Under the pieces are notes generated by a model. It saw nothing but the letters and a program-made list of their open reading frames with translations, was not told where the DNA came from and did no database searches. A DNA stretch of 64,000 nt from Ornithinimicrobium sufpigmenti (GTDB lineage: Bacteria; Actinomycetota; Actinomycetes; Actinomycetales; Dermatophilaceae), in assembly GCF_004322775.1 (NCBI RefSeq), contig NZ_CP036403.1, positions 1,550,001-1,614,000 on the forward strand, in the 5' to 3' direction. Position numbers and translations under genes: made by a program. Every line of letters starts with the position of its first letter. Position 1 is the first letter of the stretch. Shown here one piece after another: positions 52,518 to 60,195 of the stretch.

Positions 52518-52885
52518 GGCGCGTCGGGGGCTGACCCCTTCGCGCGCTCGTCCAGCGCCTCCCGCAGGGCCAGCTCGCGCGCCAGCGTGGTGATCTGCAG
52601 GTCGGTGTGGCGGCTGCGGCGGTAGGAGGCCGCCACATACCCGAAGAAGAAGACCACCAGGCCGTAGAGCAGCAGGTCCGCACCGCGGCCTACCCCCAGG
52701 ACCTGCGCGACCCGGGTGAGCAGGCCAGGGAAGAGGATCGCCAGGACGGCCACCGCGAAGAAGCCGGCCAGCATGAGGCGACGGACGGCCTGGTGCCGCG
52801 CCCCGGCGGTGGAACGGGTGAGCATCACCGTGATGCCCACGATCGCCACCAGCAGCACCACCTTGATCAGCGGCTGGTCCAGCAT
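52514..52885 (-). CDS. DUF2304 membrane protein
   Basis: 123 residues from ATG 52885, with GAGGTGA seven bases upstream. Three membrane helices (LIKVVLLVAIVGITVML, LAGFFAVAVLAILFPGLL and LLLYGLVVFFFGYVAASY), then a basic segment and a coiled helix (ITTLARELALREALDER). DUF2304 proteins are usually encoded beside GT2 glycosyltransferases and are thought to assist them at the membrane, as here, where the GT2 gene ends nine bases upstream. Function unproven. Confidence 0.8.
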   Translation of the reverse strand: MLDQPLIKVVLLVAIVGITVMLTRSTAGARHQAVRRLMLAGFFAVAVLAILFPGLLTRVAQVLGVGRGADLLLYGLVVFFFGYVAASYRRSRHTDLQITTLARELALREALDERAKGSAPDAP

Positions 52886-52894
52886 GGCGTCACC

Positions 52895-53587
52895 TCACTT
52901 CAGGATCGAGTCGACCAGGATGTTGACGGAGTTCATCAGCGACTGGCCCTTGGCGCGGCTGTAGTCGGTGTAGAGCACGTGCACGGGGTGCTCGGCCCAG
53001 GGCAGGCCCGTGCGGCCGATCTGCAGCACGATCTCGGTGGCGTGCGCCATCCGGTTCTGCCGCAGGTCGATCGCCAGGGCCGCGTCGCGGCGGAGCACCC
53101 GCAGCCCGTTGTGGGCGTCGCTGAGCTTCATCCCGGTCTGCTGGTTGGTCAGCCATACCGCCGCCTTGAGCACGACCTTCTTCAGCAGCCCCGGGCGGGT
53201 CCGGTCGTCGAGGAAGCGGGAGCCGAAGACCGCGCCCAGGTGCTCCTCGCGGGCCTTGGCCACCATCGCGGCCGCGTCCTCCACCCGGTGCTGGCCGTCC
53301 GCGTCGAAGGTGACCAGGTAGGCCGCCTCCGTCGGCTCCGTCGCCCGCAGCACGTAGTCGATGCCGGTCTGCAGCGCCGCCCCCTGGCCCAGGTTGATCG
53401 GGTGGCGGACCACCGTCACCCCGACCTCCCGGGCGATCCTCGCCGAGCGGTCGGACGAGGCGTCGTCGACGACCACGATGTGCGGGAAGACCTCCAGCGC
53501 CTCGTGCAGCACACCGGCGAGCACCTGCTCCTCCTCGAAAACGGGGATGACCAACCAGGCATCCTCGACGGGGGACGTTAGGCTCAT
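52895..53587 (-). CDS. Family 2 glycosyltransferase
   Basis: 230 residues from ATG 53587. A GT-A fold: LVIPVFEEEQVLAGVL, HIVVVDDASSDRSARIA, HPINLGQGAALQTGID, and DADGQHRVEDAAAM with the DxD-like metal motif. The order and short length match dolichyl/polyprenyl-phosphate sugar transferase-type GT2 enzymes, with no membrane helices. It likely loads a sugar on a lipid carrier or acts with DUF2304. It starts three bases from the divergent acetyltransferase gene; minus-strand GAGAAT seven bases upstream may be a leaderless -10 box. Confidence 0.85.
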   Translation of the reverse strand: MSLTSPVEDAWLVIPVFEEEQVLAGVLHEALEVFPHIVVVDDASSDRSARIAREVGVTVVRHPINLGQGAALQTGIDYVLRATEPTEAAYLVTFDADGQHRVEDAAAMVAKAREEHLGAVFGSRFLDDRTRPGLLKKVVLKAAVWLTNQQTGMKLSDAHNGLRVLRRDAALAIDLRQNRMAHATEIVLQIGRTGLPWAEHPVHVLYTDYSRAKGQSLMNSVNILVDSILK

Positions 53588-53600
53588 GGCGTGCATTCTC
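53579..53600. promoter_or_regulatory. Overlapping divergent leaderless promoters
   Basis: Plus strand: TAGGCT (53579-53584) ends six bases before GTG 53591. Minus strand: GAGAAT (53600-53595) ends seven bases before ATG 53587. Each -10 box lies in the other gene's first codons. Neither start has a Shine-Dalgarno. Confidence 0.5.
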
Positions 53601-54211
53601 CCGCATCCCGCATCGTCGACTCCGCAGACGTCTCGCCCGAGGCCCAGATCGGGGAGGGCAGTTCCGTCTGGCACCTGGCCCAGGTCCGTGAGGGGGCCGT
53701 CCTGGGCACCGGGTGCGTCATCGGCCGCGGCGCCTACATCGGCACCGGCGTGCAGCTCGGTGACCACTGCAAGGTGCAGAACTACGCGCTGGTCTACGAG
53801 CCGGCGCGGCTGGGCCAGGGCGTCTTCATCGGCCCGGCGGTCGTGCTGACCAACGACACCTTCCCCCGGGCGGTCAACCCCGACGGCACGCTCAAGAACG
53901 CCGACGACTGGCAGCCGGTCGGCGTAACCATCGGCGACGGCGCCTCGATCGGGGCCCGGGCCGTGTGCGTCGCCCCGGTGCGGATCGGCGCGTGGGCCAC
54001 CGTCGCCGCAGGCGCCGTGGTCACCAAGGACGTGCCCGCCCATGCCCTGGTCGCGGGGGTCCCCGCCCGGCGGATCGGCTGGGTCGGGCACTCCGGCCGG
54101 CCGCTCGACGCGACCGGCACCCCGGGGGAGTGGCGCTGCCCGGCCGAGGGCACGACATACCGCGAGCACGGCGACTCCCTGGTGCGGGTGGACGAGGAGA
54201 CCGGACAGTGA
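53591..54211 (+). CDS. Left-handed beta-helix N-acetyltransferase (WbpD/WlbB-like)
   Basis: 206 residues from GTG 53591. Hexapeptide repeats run from IGEGSSVWHLAQV to WATVAAGAVVTKDVPAHALV, with CVIGRGAYIGTGVQLGDHCKVQNYALVYEPARLGQGVFIGPAVVLTND, which is the pattern of UDP-2-acetamido-3-amino-2,3-dideoxy-glucuronate N-acetyltransferases; the last residue of each unit fits the coil. Next to an aminotransferase and a dehydrogenase with the same order as the wbp/wlb pathway, so it probably acetylates the 3-amino group of the sugar nucleotide. First gene of the operon; codon use matches the rest of the genome. Overlaps the aminotransferase by four bases. Confidence 0.85.
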   Translation: MHSPASRIVDSADVSPEAQIGEGSSVWHLAQVREGAVLGTGCVIGRGAYIGTGVQLGDHCKVQNYALVYEPARLGQGVFIGPAVVLTNDTFPRAVNPDGTLKNADDWQPVGVTIGDGASIGARAVCVAPVRIGAWATVAAGAVVTKDVPAHALVAGVPARRIGWVGHSGRPLDATGTPGEWRCPAEGTTYREHGDSLVRVDEETGQ

Positions 54212-55344
54212 GCGAGTCGATGAGCGACCTCCCGATGATCCCTGCTGCGAAGCCGTTGATCGGTGAGGAGGAGCGGGTGGCGGTGGACCGGGTGCTGCGG
54301 TCGGGGATGGTGGCGCAGGGGCCGGAGGTGGCGGCGTTCGAGGAGGAGTTTGCTGCTGAGCTGGTGGGTGGGCGGACGTGTGTGGCGGTGAACTCGGGGA
54401 CCTCGGGGTTGCACCTGGGGTTGTTGGCGTGCGGGGTGGGGCCGGGGGATGAGGTGATCGTGCCGTCGTTCACGTTCGCGGCGACCGCGAACTCGGTGGC
54501 GTTGACGGGTGCCACGCCGGTGTTTGCCGACATCAGCGCGGACACGTTCAACCTGGACCCGGATTCGGTGCGGTCGGTGGTGAGTGAGCGGACGGTGGCG
54601 GTGATGCCGGTGCACCTGTACGGGCATCCGGCGGACATGGACGGCCTGGCGGCGGTGGCGGCCCAGCAGGGGCTGGCGCTGTTCGAGGACGCGGCGCAGG
54701 CGCACGGTGCGATGTATGGCGGGCGGCCGGTGGGCTCGTTCGGTGCGTTCGGGATGTTCAGCCTGTACCCGACGAAGAACATGACCTCGGGTGAGGGTGG
54801 GATGGTCTCGTGCGCGGACGAGGAGATCGCGCGGGGGGTGCGGTTGCTGCGCAACCAGGGGATGGAGCGGCAGTACGCGAACGAGCTGGTGGGGTTGAAC
54901 AACCGGATGACCGATATCCACGCGGCGATCGGTCGGGTGCAGCTGGGCAAGGTGGGGGCGTGGACGGCGCAGCGGCAGGCGAACGCGGCGGTCCTGGACG
55001 AGGGTCTGGGCGCGGTGGCGGGGGTGGTGACGCCGCCGGTGCGTCAGGGGTGCACGCACGTGTACCACCAGTACACGATCCGCATCGACGGGGCGACGGG
55101 TGCGGAGCGGGACGAGGTGGTGCGTGCGTTGCGGGAGGAGCACCGGGTGGGGTGCGGGGTGTACTACCCGACGCCGAACCATGAGCTGGTGTCGTTGGCG
55201 CGGTATGCCCCGTCCTGGGAGCTGCCGGAGACGGCGCGGGCGGCGCGTGAGGTGATCAGCCTGCCGGTGCATCCCTCGCTGAGCCAGGGTGACCTGGAGC
55301 GGGTCGTGGACGCGGTGGCGGCTGTGGTGGGGGCGGGTGCGTGA
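54208..55344 (+). CDS. DegT/DnrJ/EryC1 aminotransferase (WbpE/WlbC-like)
   Basis: 378 residues from GTG 54208. PLP-dependent sugar aminotransferase: CVAVNSGTSGLHLGLLACGV, DEVIVPSFTFAATANSV, LFEDAAQAHGAMYGG and SLYPTKNMTSGEGGMV, whose Lys forms the Schiff base; LGLNNRMTDIHAAI-type text appears as GLNNRMTDIHAAIGRVQL. It should aminate a 3-keto UDP-sugar to the 3-amino form. Codon use shifts after about 54240 to mostly G-ending codons (GTG, GCG, GGG, TTG), unlike the preceding gene, which points to horizontal replacement of this stretch. Overlaps both neighbours by four bases. Confidence 0.87.
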   Translation: MSESMSDLPMIPAAKPLIGEEERVAVDRVLRSGMVAQGPEVAAFEEEFAAELVGGRTCVAVNSGTSGLHLGLLACGVGPGDEVIVPSFTFAATANSVALTGATPVFADISADTFNLDPDSVRSVVSERTVAVMPVHLYGHPADMDGLAAVAAQQGLALFEDAAQAHGAMYGGRPVGSFGAFGMFSLYPTKNMTSGEGGMVSCADEEIARGVRLLRNQGMERQYANELVGLNNRMTDIHAAIGRVQLGKVGAWTAQRQANAAVLDEGLGAVAGVVTPPVRQGCTHVYHQYTIRIDGATGAERDEVVRALREEHRVGCGVYYPTPNHELVSLARYAPSWELPETARAAREVISLPVHPSLSQGDLERVVDAVAAVVGAGA

Positions 55345-56200
55345 AGGCTTATGTGGAGGAGGGGCGTCCGGTCCGGATGGGGTTGATCGGGCTGGGGTCG
55401 ATGGGTCGGCACCATGCGCGGGTGATCCGTGAGGTGGAGGGGATGGAGCTGGTGGCGGTGGCCGACCAGTTCGGCGACCGGCACGGTGTGGCGCAGGGGT
55501 TGGAGGTGCTGCCGGATGTGGGGGCGTTGATCGGGGCGGGGATCGATGCGGCGATGGTGGCGGTGCCGACGTACCTGCACGAGGAGGTGGCGTTGGCGTT
55601 GGCGGCGGCGGGGGTGCACGCGATGGTGGAGAAGCCGATCGCGGCGACCGCGGCCGAGGGTGAGCGGGTGGCGGAGGCGTTCGCGGCGGCGGGGTTGTTG
55701 GGTGCGGTGGGGTATGTGGAGCGGTGCAACCCGGCGTTGTTGGAGATGCGGCGGCGGATCGCGGAGGGGCAGCTGGGGGAGGTGTTCCAGATCACGACCT
55801 CGCGGCAGGGGCCGTTCCCGGGCCGGATCGCGGACGTGGGGGTGGTCAAGGACCTGGCCACGCACGATGTCGACCTGACCGCGTGGATCGCGCAGTCGCA
55901 CTACGCGATGGTCTCGGGGCAGGTGACGCACCGGTCGGGGCGTGAGCACGAGGACATGGTCGTGGTCAGTGGCCGCCTGGAGAACGACATCATCGTGGGG
56001 CACGCGGTGAACTGGCTCTCGCCGTTGAAGGTGCGTGAGACGGTGGCGACGGGGGAGAAGGGGGCGTTCATCGCCAACACCCTCACCGGGGACCTGACGT
56101 TCGTGGCCAACGGTGACGTGCGCAGCGAGTGGGAGCGGTCCAGCCACTTCCGGGGGGTCTCGGAGGGTGACTCGGTCCGCTACGCCCTCGCGCGACGGGA
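54236..56200 (+). other. Segment with atypical, G-ending codon usage (possible recombination tract)
   Basis: Third positions favour G (GTG, GCG, GGG, TTG, CGG) rather than the C-rich usage (GTC, GCC, GGC, CTC, CGC) of flanking genes. It covers nearly all of the aminotransferase and most of the dehydrogenase; both edges lie inside genes. See findings. Confidence 0.6.
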
Positions 56201-56348
56201 GCCGTTGCGGGTGGAGCAGGAGAACTTCCGTGACGCCCTGTGGGGACGCCAGACCGAGGTCGTCTCGATGGAGGAGGGCGTGCACACCCTGCGCGTCGTC
56301 GAAGCCATCCTCGCCTCCGCGGCCTCCGGGCGCACCATCACCCTGTGA
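55341..56348 (+). CDS. Gfo/Idh/MocA sugar-nucleotide 3-dehydrogenase (WbpB/WlbA-like)
   Basis: 335 residues from GTG 55341. The Rossmann NAD(P) motif is GLIGLGSMGRHHARV; catalytic EKP appears in HAMVEKPIAATAAEG; VKDLATHDVDLTAWI matches the conserved DxxxHDxD region. In Wbp/Wlb pathways this enzyme oxidises C3 of UDP-GlcNAcA before transamination, consistent with the next genes. G-ending codons dominate until about position 56200 and then return to the genome norm. Overlaps the aminotransferase and glycosyltransferase genes by four bases each. The pathway would also need a UDP-GlcNAc 6-dehydrogenase, not seen in the window. Confidence 0.85.
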   Translation: MKAYVEEGRPVRMGLIGLGSMGRHHARVIREVEGMELVAVADQFGDRHGVAQGLEVLPDVGALIGAGIDAAMVAVPTYLHEEVALALAAAGVHAMVEKPIAATAAEGERVAEAFAAAGLLGAVGYVERCNPALLEMRRRIAEGQLGEVFQITTSRQGPFPGRIADVGVVKDLATHDVDLTAWIAQSHYAMVSGQVTHRSGREHEDMVVVSGRLENDIIVGHAVNWLSPLKVRETVATGEKGAFIANTLTGDLTFVANGDVRSEWERSSHFRGVSEGDSVRYALARREPLRVEQENFRDALWGRQTEVVSMEEGVHTLRVVEAILASAASGRTITL

Positions 56349-57607
56349 CCGGCTCCGGGCCGAGCAGCTCCGGCCGCAGCCGGGTCCTGCTCGCGACCCG
56401 GATCTTCGCGCCGGAGGCGGCGGCCGCCACCTTCCGCCTCGGCGCGCTGGTAGGGGGGCTGGCCGAGCGGGCGGACGTGCACGTGCTGACCACGACAGCG
56501 CCGCCGGCCCTGCGGGGCGCCGCAGGCATGGAGCGGGAGGTCGATGGCCGGGTCCGGGTCTCGCGCTGGCCGGTGCTGCGCGACGCGACCGGCTACGTGC
56601 GCGGGTACCTGCCCTACCTCTCCTTCGACCTGCCGCTGTCGCTCCGGCTGCTGACCGCCCCCCGTCCCGACACCGTGGTGGTCGAGCCACCGCCCACGAC
56701 CGGCGCGGTGGTGCGGACGGTGGCCGCCCTGCGCCGCATCCCGTACGTCTACTACGCCGCCGACGTCTGGTCCGACGCCACCGCCTCGATGGGTGCCCCG
56801 GCCCCCGTGGTGGCGGTGATGCGCGCGGTCGAGCGCTACGCCCTGCGCGGTGCCAGGGACGTCATCGCCGTCTCCGACGGGGTCGCCGACCGTGTCCGGG
56901 CCCTGCTCGGGCGCGCCAGCACCGTCCCGGTGACCGTCGTGCCCAACGGGATCGACACCGCCGTCTTCACCCCCGTGGGGAAGCGGCACCCGGAGTCGCC
57001 GGAGACGCCATACCTCGTGTATGCCGGGACAGCCTCGGAGTGGCAGGGCGCCGAGGTCTTCGCCGAGGCGATGCGCGAGGTGGTGGCCGCGGAGCCCACG
57101 GCTCGGCTGGTCTTCCTGGGCCAGGGCTCGAGCTGGCCCGCGCTCGAACGGCTGCGTGACGAGCTGCCGCTCGGGGCGGTCGAGCTGCGGCCGCTCGTGC
57201 CGCCGGCCGAGGCGGCGGCCTGGCTGAGGGGGGCCGCGGCGGCGCTGGTCAGCGTCCGCCCGGGCGTCGGCTACGACTTCGCCTACCCCACCAAGGTGAT
57301 CGCCGCGCTGGCCACCGGGGCCCCCGTCATCTTCGCCGGCCCCGGACCCGCGGCCAGCGACGTCCGCGAGCACCGGCTGGGGGAGTCGGTGGGCCACGAC
57401 GTCCCGGAGGTGGCGGCGGCGATGCTGGCAGCGGTGCGGGCGTCGCAGGACGCGGCGCAGAGTGGTCCCTGGTCGCCGCCAGAACGCGAGCGGCGGGTGG
57501 CCTGGGTGCGGGCGCACCGCAGCCTCAGCGCGACCGGCCACGCCGCCGCCGCCGTGGTGCTGGGCCAGGACGCGGTCACCGAGCCGGTGGGTTCACCGCT
57601 GCCATAG
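56345..57607 (+). CDS. Family 4 glycosyltransferase
   Basis: 420 residues from GTG 56345, overlapping the dehydrogenase stop. A GT-B fold: N-terminal RVLLATRIFAPEAAAATFRLGAL, DVIAVSDGVADRVRALL at the domain junction, and the C-terminal donor-binding portion VTVVPNGIDTAVFTP, YLVYAGTASEWQG, ARLVFLGQGSS and PTKVIAALATGAPVIFAG, matching the usual E(x)7E region only loosely. A YPTKVIAALATG stretch is typical of WbuB/WcaI-like GT4 enzymes. Likely transfers the diamino-uronic acid or another sugar in a surface glycan. 3' end overlaps thiD by 15 bases. Confidence 0.83.
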   Translation: MTGSGPSSSGRSRVLLATRIFAPEAAAATFRLGALVGGLAERADVHVLTTTAPPALRGAAGMEREVDGRVRVSRWPVLRDATGYVRGYLPYLSFDLPLSLRLLTAPRPDTVVVEPPPTTGAVVRTVAALRRIPYVYYAADVWSDATASMGAPAPVVAVMRAVERYALRGARDVIAVSDGVADRVRALLGRASTVPVTVVPNGIDTAVFTPVGKRHPESPETPYLVYAGTASEWQGAEVFAEAMREVVAAEPTARLVFLGQGSSWPALERLRDELPLGAVELRPLVPPAEAAAWLRGAAAALVSVRPGVGYDFAYPTKVIAALATGAPVIFAGPGPAASDVREHRLGESVGHDVPEVAAAMLAAVRASQDAAQSGPWSPPERERRVAWVRAHRSLSATGHAAAAVVLGQDAVTEPVGSPLP

Positions 57608-58432
57608 CTGCCAGAAGTGGTGCACGGGCCCCGGCCCCTGCCCCACGGACAGCTCGTGGCCGTGCGCGAGCGCGCCGACCAGCCAGGAACGGGCGTCGGC
57701 GACGGCGTCCAGCCAGCTGTCGCGACGGGGCCGCAGCGCGGCGATCGCGGAGGACAGCGAGCATCCGGTGCCGTGGGTATGCGGGGTCGCGACCCTCGGC
57801 CCGCCGAGCTCGTGCACCCCGTCCGCGTCGACCAGCAGGTCCAGGACGTGGTCTCCCGAGGCGTGGCCGCCCTTGAGCAGCACCCTCGGGCTGCCGAGCT
57901 CCAAGAGCGCGTGCGCCTCCTCCAGCATCCGGGCCGGCCCGTCCGCGGTGTCCTCGGGGTCCCGGCCGAGAAGGACCGCGGCCTCGGGCAGGTTGGGGGT
58001 GATGAGGTCGGCGTGGGGCGCCAGCGCGCGCAGCTCCTCGACGGCGTCCTCGTCCAGCAGGCGCGAGCCGGCGGTGGAGACCATGACGGGGTCGAGGACC
58101 AGGCCGGGCAGGAGCCCCTCCTGCGCGAGCTCGCGCACGGCCCGGACCACGTCGGCGCTGCCGAGCATCCCGACCTTGACCGCGGCCAGGGCGACGTCGG
58201 CGACCAGGGTCTCGACCTGCTCCCGGACGAACTCGGCGGGGATGGGGCGCACCCCGGTGACGCCCAGGGTGCTCTGCGCGGTGAGGGCGGTCAGCACCGC
58301 GCAGCCGTGAGCGCCCAGAGCGCCGAAGGTCTTCAGGTCGGCCTGGATGCCGGCCCCGCCGGAGGGGTCGGACCCGGCGACGGACAGGACGTTGGGGACG
58401 AGGCCCCGTGCCGGGCTCACCTGACTGGTCAC
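57593..58432 (-). CDS. thiD: Hydroxymethylpyrimidine/phosphomethylpyrimidine kinase
   Basis: 279 residues from GTG 58432, overlapping the thiE stop (GTGA). It phosphorylates HMP and HMP-phosphate for thiamine synthesis. Family text: VLSVAGSDPSGGAGIQADLKTF, ALTAQSTLGVTGVRPIPAEFV, VKVGMLGSADVVRAV, VLDPVMVSTAGSRLL, LITPNLPEAAVLLGRD and HTHGTGCSLSSAIAA with the catalytic Cys-containing anion hole. Length is normal. Last gene of the thiM-thiE-thiD operon on the minus strand. Confidence 0.93.
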   Translation of the reverse strand: MTSQVSPARGLVPNVLSVAGSDPSGGAGIQADLKTFGALGAHGCAVLTALTAQSTLGVTGVRPIPAEFVREQVETLVADVALAAVKVGMLGSADVVRAVRELAQEGLLPGLVLDPVMVSTAGSRLLDEDAVEELRALAPHADLITPNLPEAAVLLGRDPEDTADGPARMLEEAHALLELGSPRVLLKGGHASGDHVLDLLVDADGVHELGGPRVATPHTHGTGCSLSSAIAALRPRRDSWLDAVADARSWLVGALAHGHELSVGQGPGPVHHFWQLWQR

Positions 58433-59118
58433 GAGCTGACGGGCTGGTCGTCCCAGACGCCGCGCAGCTGGCGGGACGCCGCCTCGGGGTCGCTCGCCGC
58501 GCAGACGGCGCTCACCACGGCGACGCCACCCAGCGCGCTGTCGCGCAGCCGCTCGGCGACCGACACGTCGATGCCCCCGATCGCGACCGACGGAAGGGCC
58601 GCCGCGGCGGCGAGGTCGGCGAGGTCGGATACCCCGTCGGTGCCCAGGGGAGCCGCGTGGTCCGGCTTGGTCGCCGTGGCGCGGACCGGGCCGAGGCCGA
58701 GGTAGTCCACCGTGCCCGGCGGCAGCGCCGCCGCGGCCTGGACCTCCTGCGCGGTGGTGCAGGACAGGCCGAGGTAGGCGTGGCCACCGAGCTGCTCGCG
58801 GGCCACGAGCGGGTCGAGGTCGCCCTGGCCCACGTGGGCACCGTCCGCACCGATCTCCTCGACGAGGTGCACCCGGTCGTTGATGATGAACGGGACCCCG
58901 GTGTGCTGCAGGCACACGCGGACCAGCCGCCCCAGCGCGACGAACTCGTCGTCGCTGGCGTCCGGGTCACGCAGCTGGACCACCGTCGCCCCGCCGGCGA
59001 CCGCGGCCCGGATCGTGGAGGTCAGCCCGTGCTGGGCGGTCATCTCGGTGTCGGTGACCAGGTAGAGCCGCAGGTCGAGGGGTCGCGGCCCGGGACGGGA
59101 CTGCACGTCGAGCGTCAT
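58429..59118 (-). CDS. thiE: Thiamine-phosphate synthase
   Basis: 229 residues from ATG 59118, overlapping the thiM stop (ATGA). It joins HMP-pyrophosphate and thiazole phosphate into TMP. TIM-barrel motifs are LRLYLVTDTEMT, AVAGGATVVQLRDPDASDDE, FIINDRVHLVEEIGADGAHVGQGDL, LGLSCTTAQEVQAA, VDYLGLGPVRATATKPDH and PSVAIGGIDV. Catalytic and diphosphate-binding residues are in the VQLRD and GQ(G/E)D phrases. Middle gene of the operon. Confidence 0.93.
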   Translation of the reverse strand: MTLDVQSRPGPRPLDLRLYLVTDTEMTAQHGLTSTIRAAVAGGATVVQLRDPDASDDEFVALGRLVRVCLQHTGVPFIINDRVHLVEEIGADGAHVGQGDLDPLVAREQLGGHAYLGLSCTTAQEVQAAAALPPGTVDYLGLGPVRATATKPDHAAPLGTDGVSDLADLAAAAALPSVAIGGIDVSVAERLRDSALGGVAVVSAVCAASDPEAASRQLRGVWDDQPVSS

Positions 59119-59984
59119 CGCAGCTCGACCCTCGCCGAGAGGTCCGCGGGTGCCAGGAGCGACAGCTCGTCGAGCAGCGCCGCCGCGAAGGTGCCCGGGC
59201 CGGCGGAGGCCTCAGCAGCCGTCTCCGCCGCGAGGGTGAGCGCCGCGGTGGCGGTGGCCGCGCCGACGAGCGGGCTCGGCGCCACGGCGGTGCCGGCCGC
59301 GATGAGCGCGCCCAGGGCGCAGCCCATCCCCGTCACCCGCGTCATCCACGGGTGGCCGTGGGACAGGCGCAGCAGAGCCCGTCCGTCGGTGAGGTGGTCG
59401 GTCGGTCCGCTCACGGCCACCAGGGCCCCGAGCTCGGTGGCGAGGTCGCCGGCGGCGGTGACGGCGTCCTCCACGGAGTGGGTGCTGTCGACGCCGCGGC
59501 CACCACCGGCACCGGTCAGGCCGAGGATCTCCGAGGCGTTGCCGCGGACCACCGTCGGTGGCGCCAGGTCGACGAGCTCCCGGGCCACCTGCGTGCGCCA
59601 GGGCAGACCACCGGCCCCGACGGGGTCCAGGACCCACGGGGTGCCGTGGTCGGCCGCCCCGCGGACGGCGGCCCGCATGGCGGCGACGGTGTCGTCGTAC
59701 GGGGTGCCCAGGTTCACCACGACCGCGGCCGCGACGCCGGCGAACCCCTCTGCCTCGTGCTCGTTGTCCACCATCGCCACCGCCGCCCCCGCGGCGAGCA
59801 GGACGTTGGCCACGAACGGCGCCGCCACGATGTTGGTGAGGCAGTGGGTCAGGGGTGACTCCTCGCGCAGCGCCTGCCAGCAGTCGGCCAGCTCGTCGGC
59901 GGACACGCGAGCATCGGCTGAGACATCGGCTGGAGCATCGGCCGGAGCATCGGCCGGAGCATCGGCCGGGACATGGTCGGTCAT
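59115..59984 (-). CDS. thiM: Hydroxyethylthiazole kinase
   Basis: 289 residues from ATG 59984, with AAGGGAA about eight bases upstream, inside the riboswitch 3' strand. It phosphorylates 4-methyl-5-hydroxyethylthiazole for thiamine salvage. Motifs: PLTHCLTNIVAAPFVANVLLAAGA, VNLGTPYDDTVAAMRAAV, PWVLDPVGAGGLPWRTQ, VVRGNASEILGL and VTGMGCALGALIAAG. Residues 5-25 are a PADA repeat (DHVPADAPADAPADAP) from a 12-base tandem array, absent from typical ThiM; the core probably starts near ADELADCW. First gene of the operon. Confidence 0.93.
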   Translation of the reverse strand: MTDHVPADAPADAPADAPADVSADARVSADELADCWQALREESPLTHCLTNIVAAPFVANVLLAAGAAVAMVDNEHEAEGFAGVAAAVVVNLGTPYDDTVAAMRAAVRGAADHGTPWVLDPVGAGGLPWRTQVARELVDLAPPTVVRGNASEILGLTGAGGGRGVDSTHSVEDAVTAAGDLATELGALVAVSGPTDHLTDGRALLRLSHGHPWMTRVTGMGCALGALIAAGTAVAPSPLVGAATATAALTLAAETAAEASAGPGTFAAALLDELSLLAPADLSARVELR

Positions 59985-59987
59985 CAG

Positions 59988-60066
59988 GACGTTCCCTTCG
60001 CTAGTGCGACCTAGATCAGGTTCGACGGGTCTGTTCTCAGCCACCCGGTCGGTGGCACCCCGCGTC
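59988..60066 (-). ncRNA. TPP riboswitch
   Basis: The minus strand shows the thi-box core in order: CGGGGTGCC, GGTGGCTGAGAACAGACCC, AACCTGATCTAGGTCGCACT and AGCGAAGGGAA. GACG and CGTC at the ends (60066-60063 and 59991-59988) form P1. It immediately precedes thiM; the ribosome site AAGGGAA lies in the 3' part, so control is probably translational by thiamine pyrophosphate. Confidence 0.93.
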
Positions 60067-60195
60067 GTCCTCGACGATATCTGGTCACTCCAGCACCGGC
60101 TTTCTCGGTAGCCCCGGTCGGCGGTCGCGGCATCGCAGGGCGGCGTGGCCCGTGCGACAGTGGAGCGAGAGGTAGGTGGAGCGGGAGGTATGACG

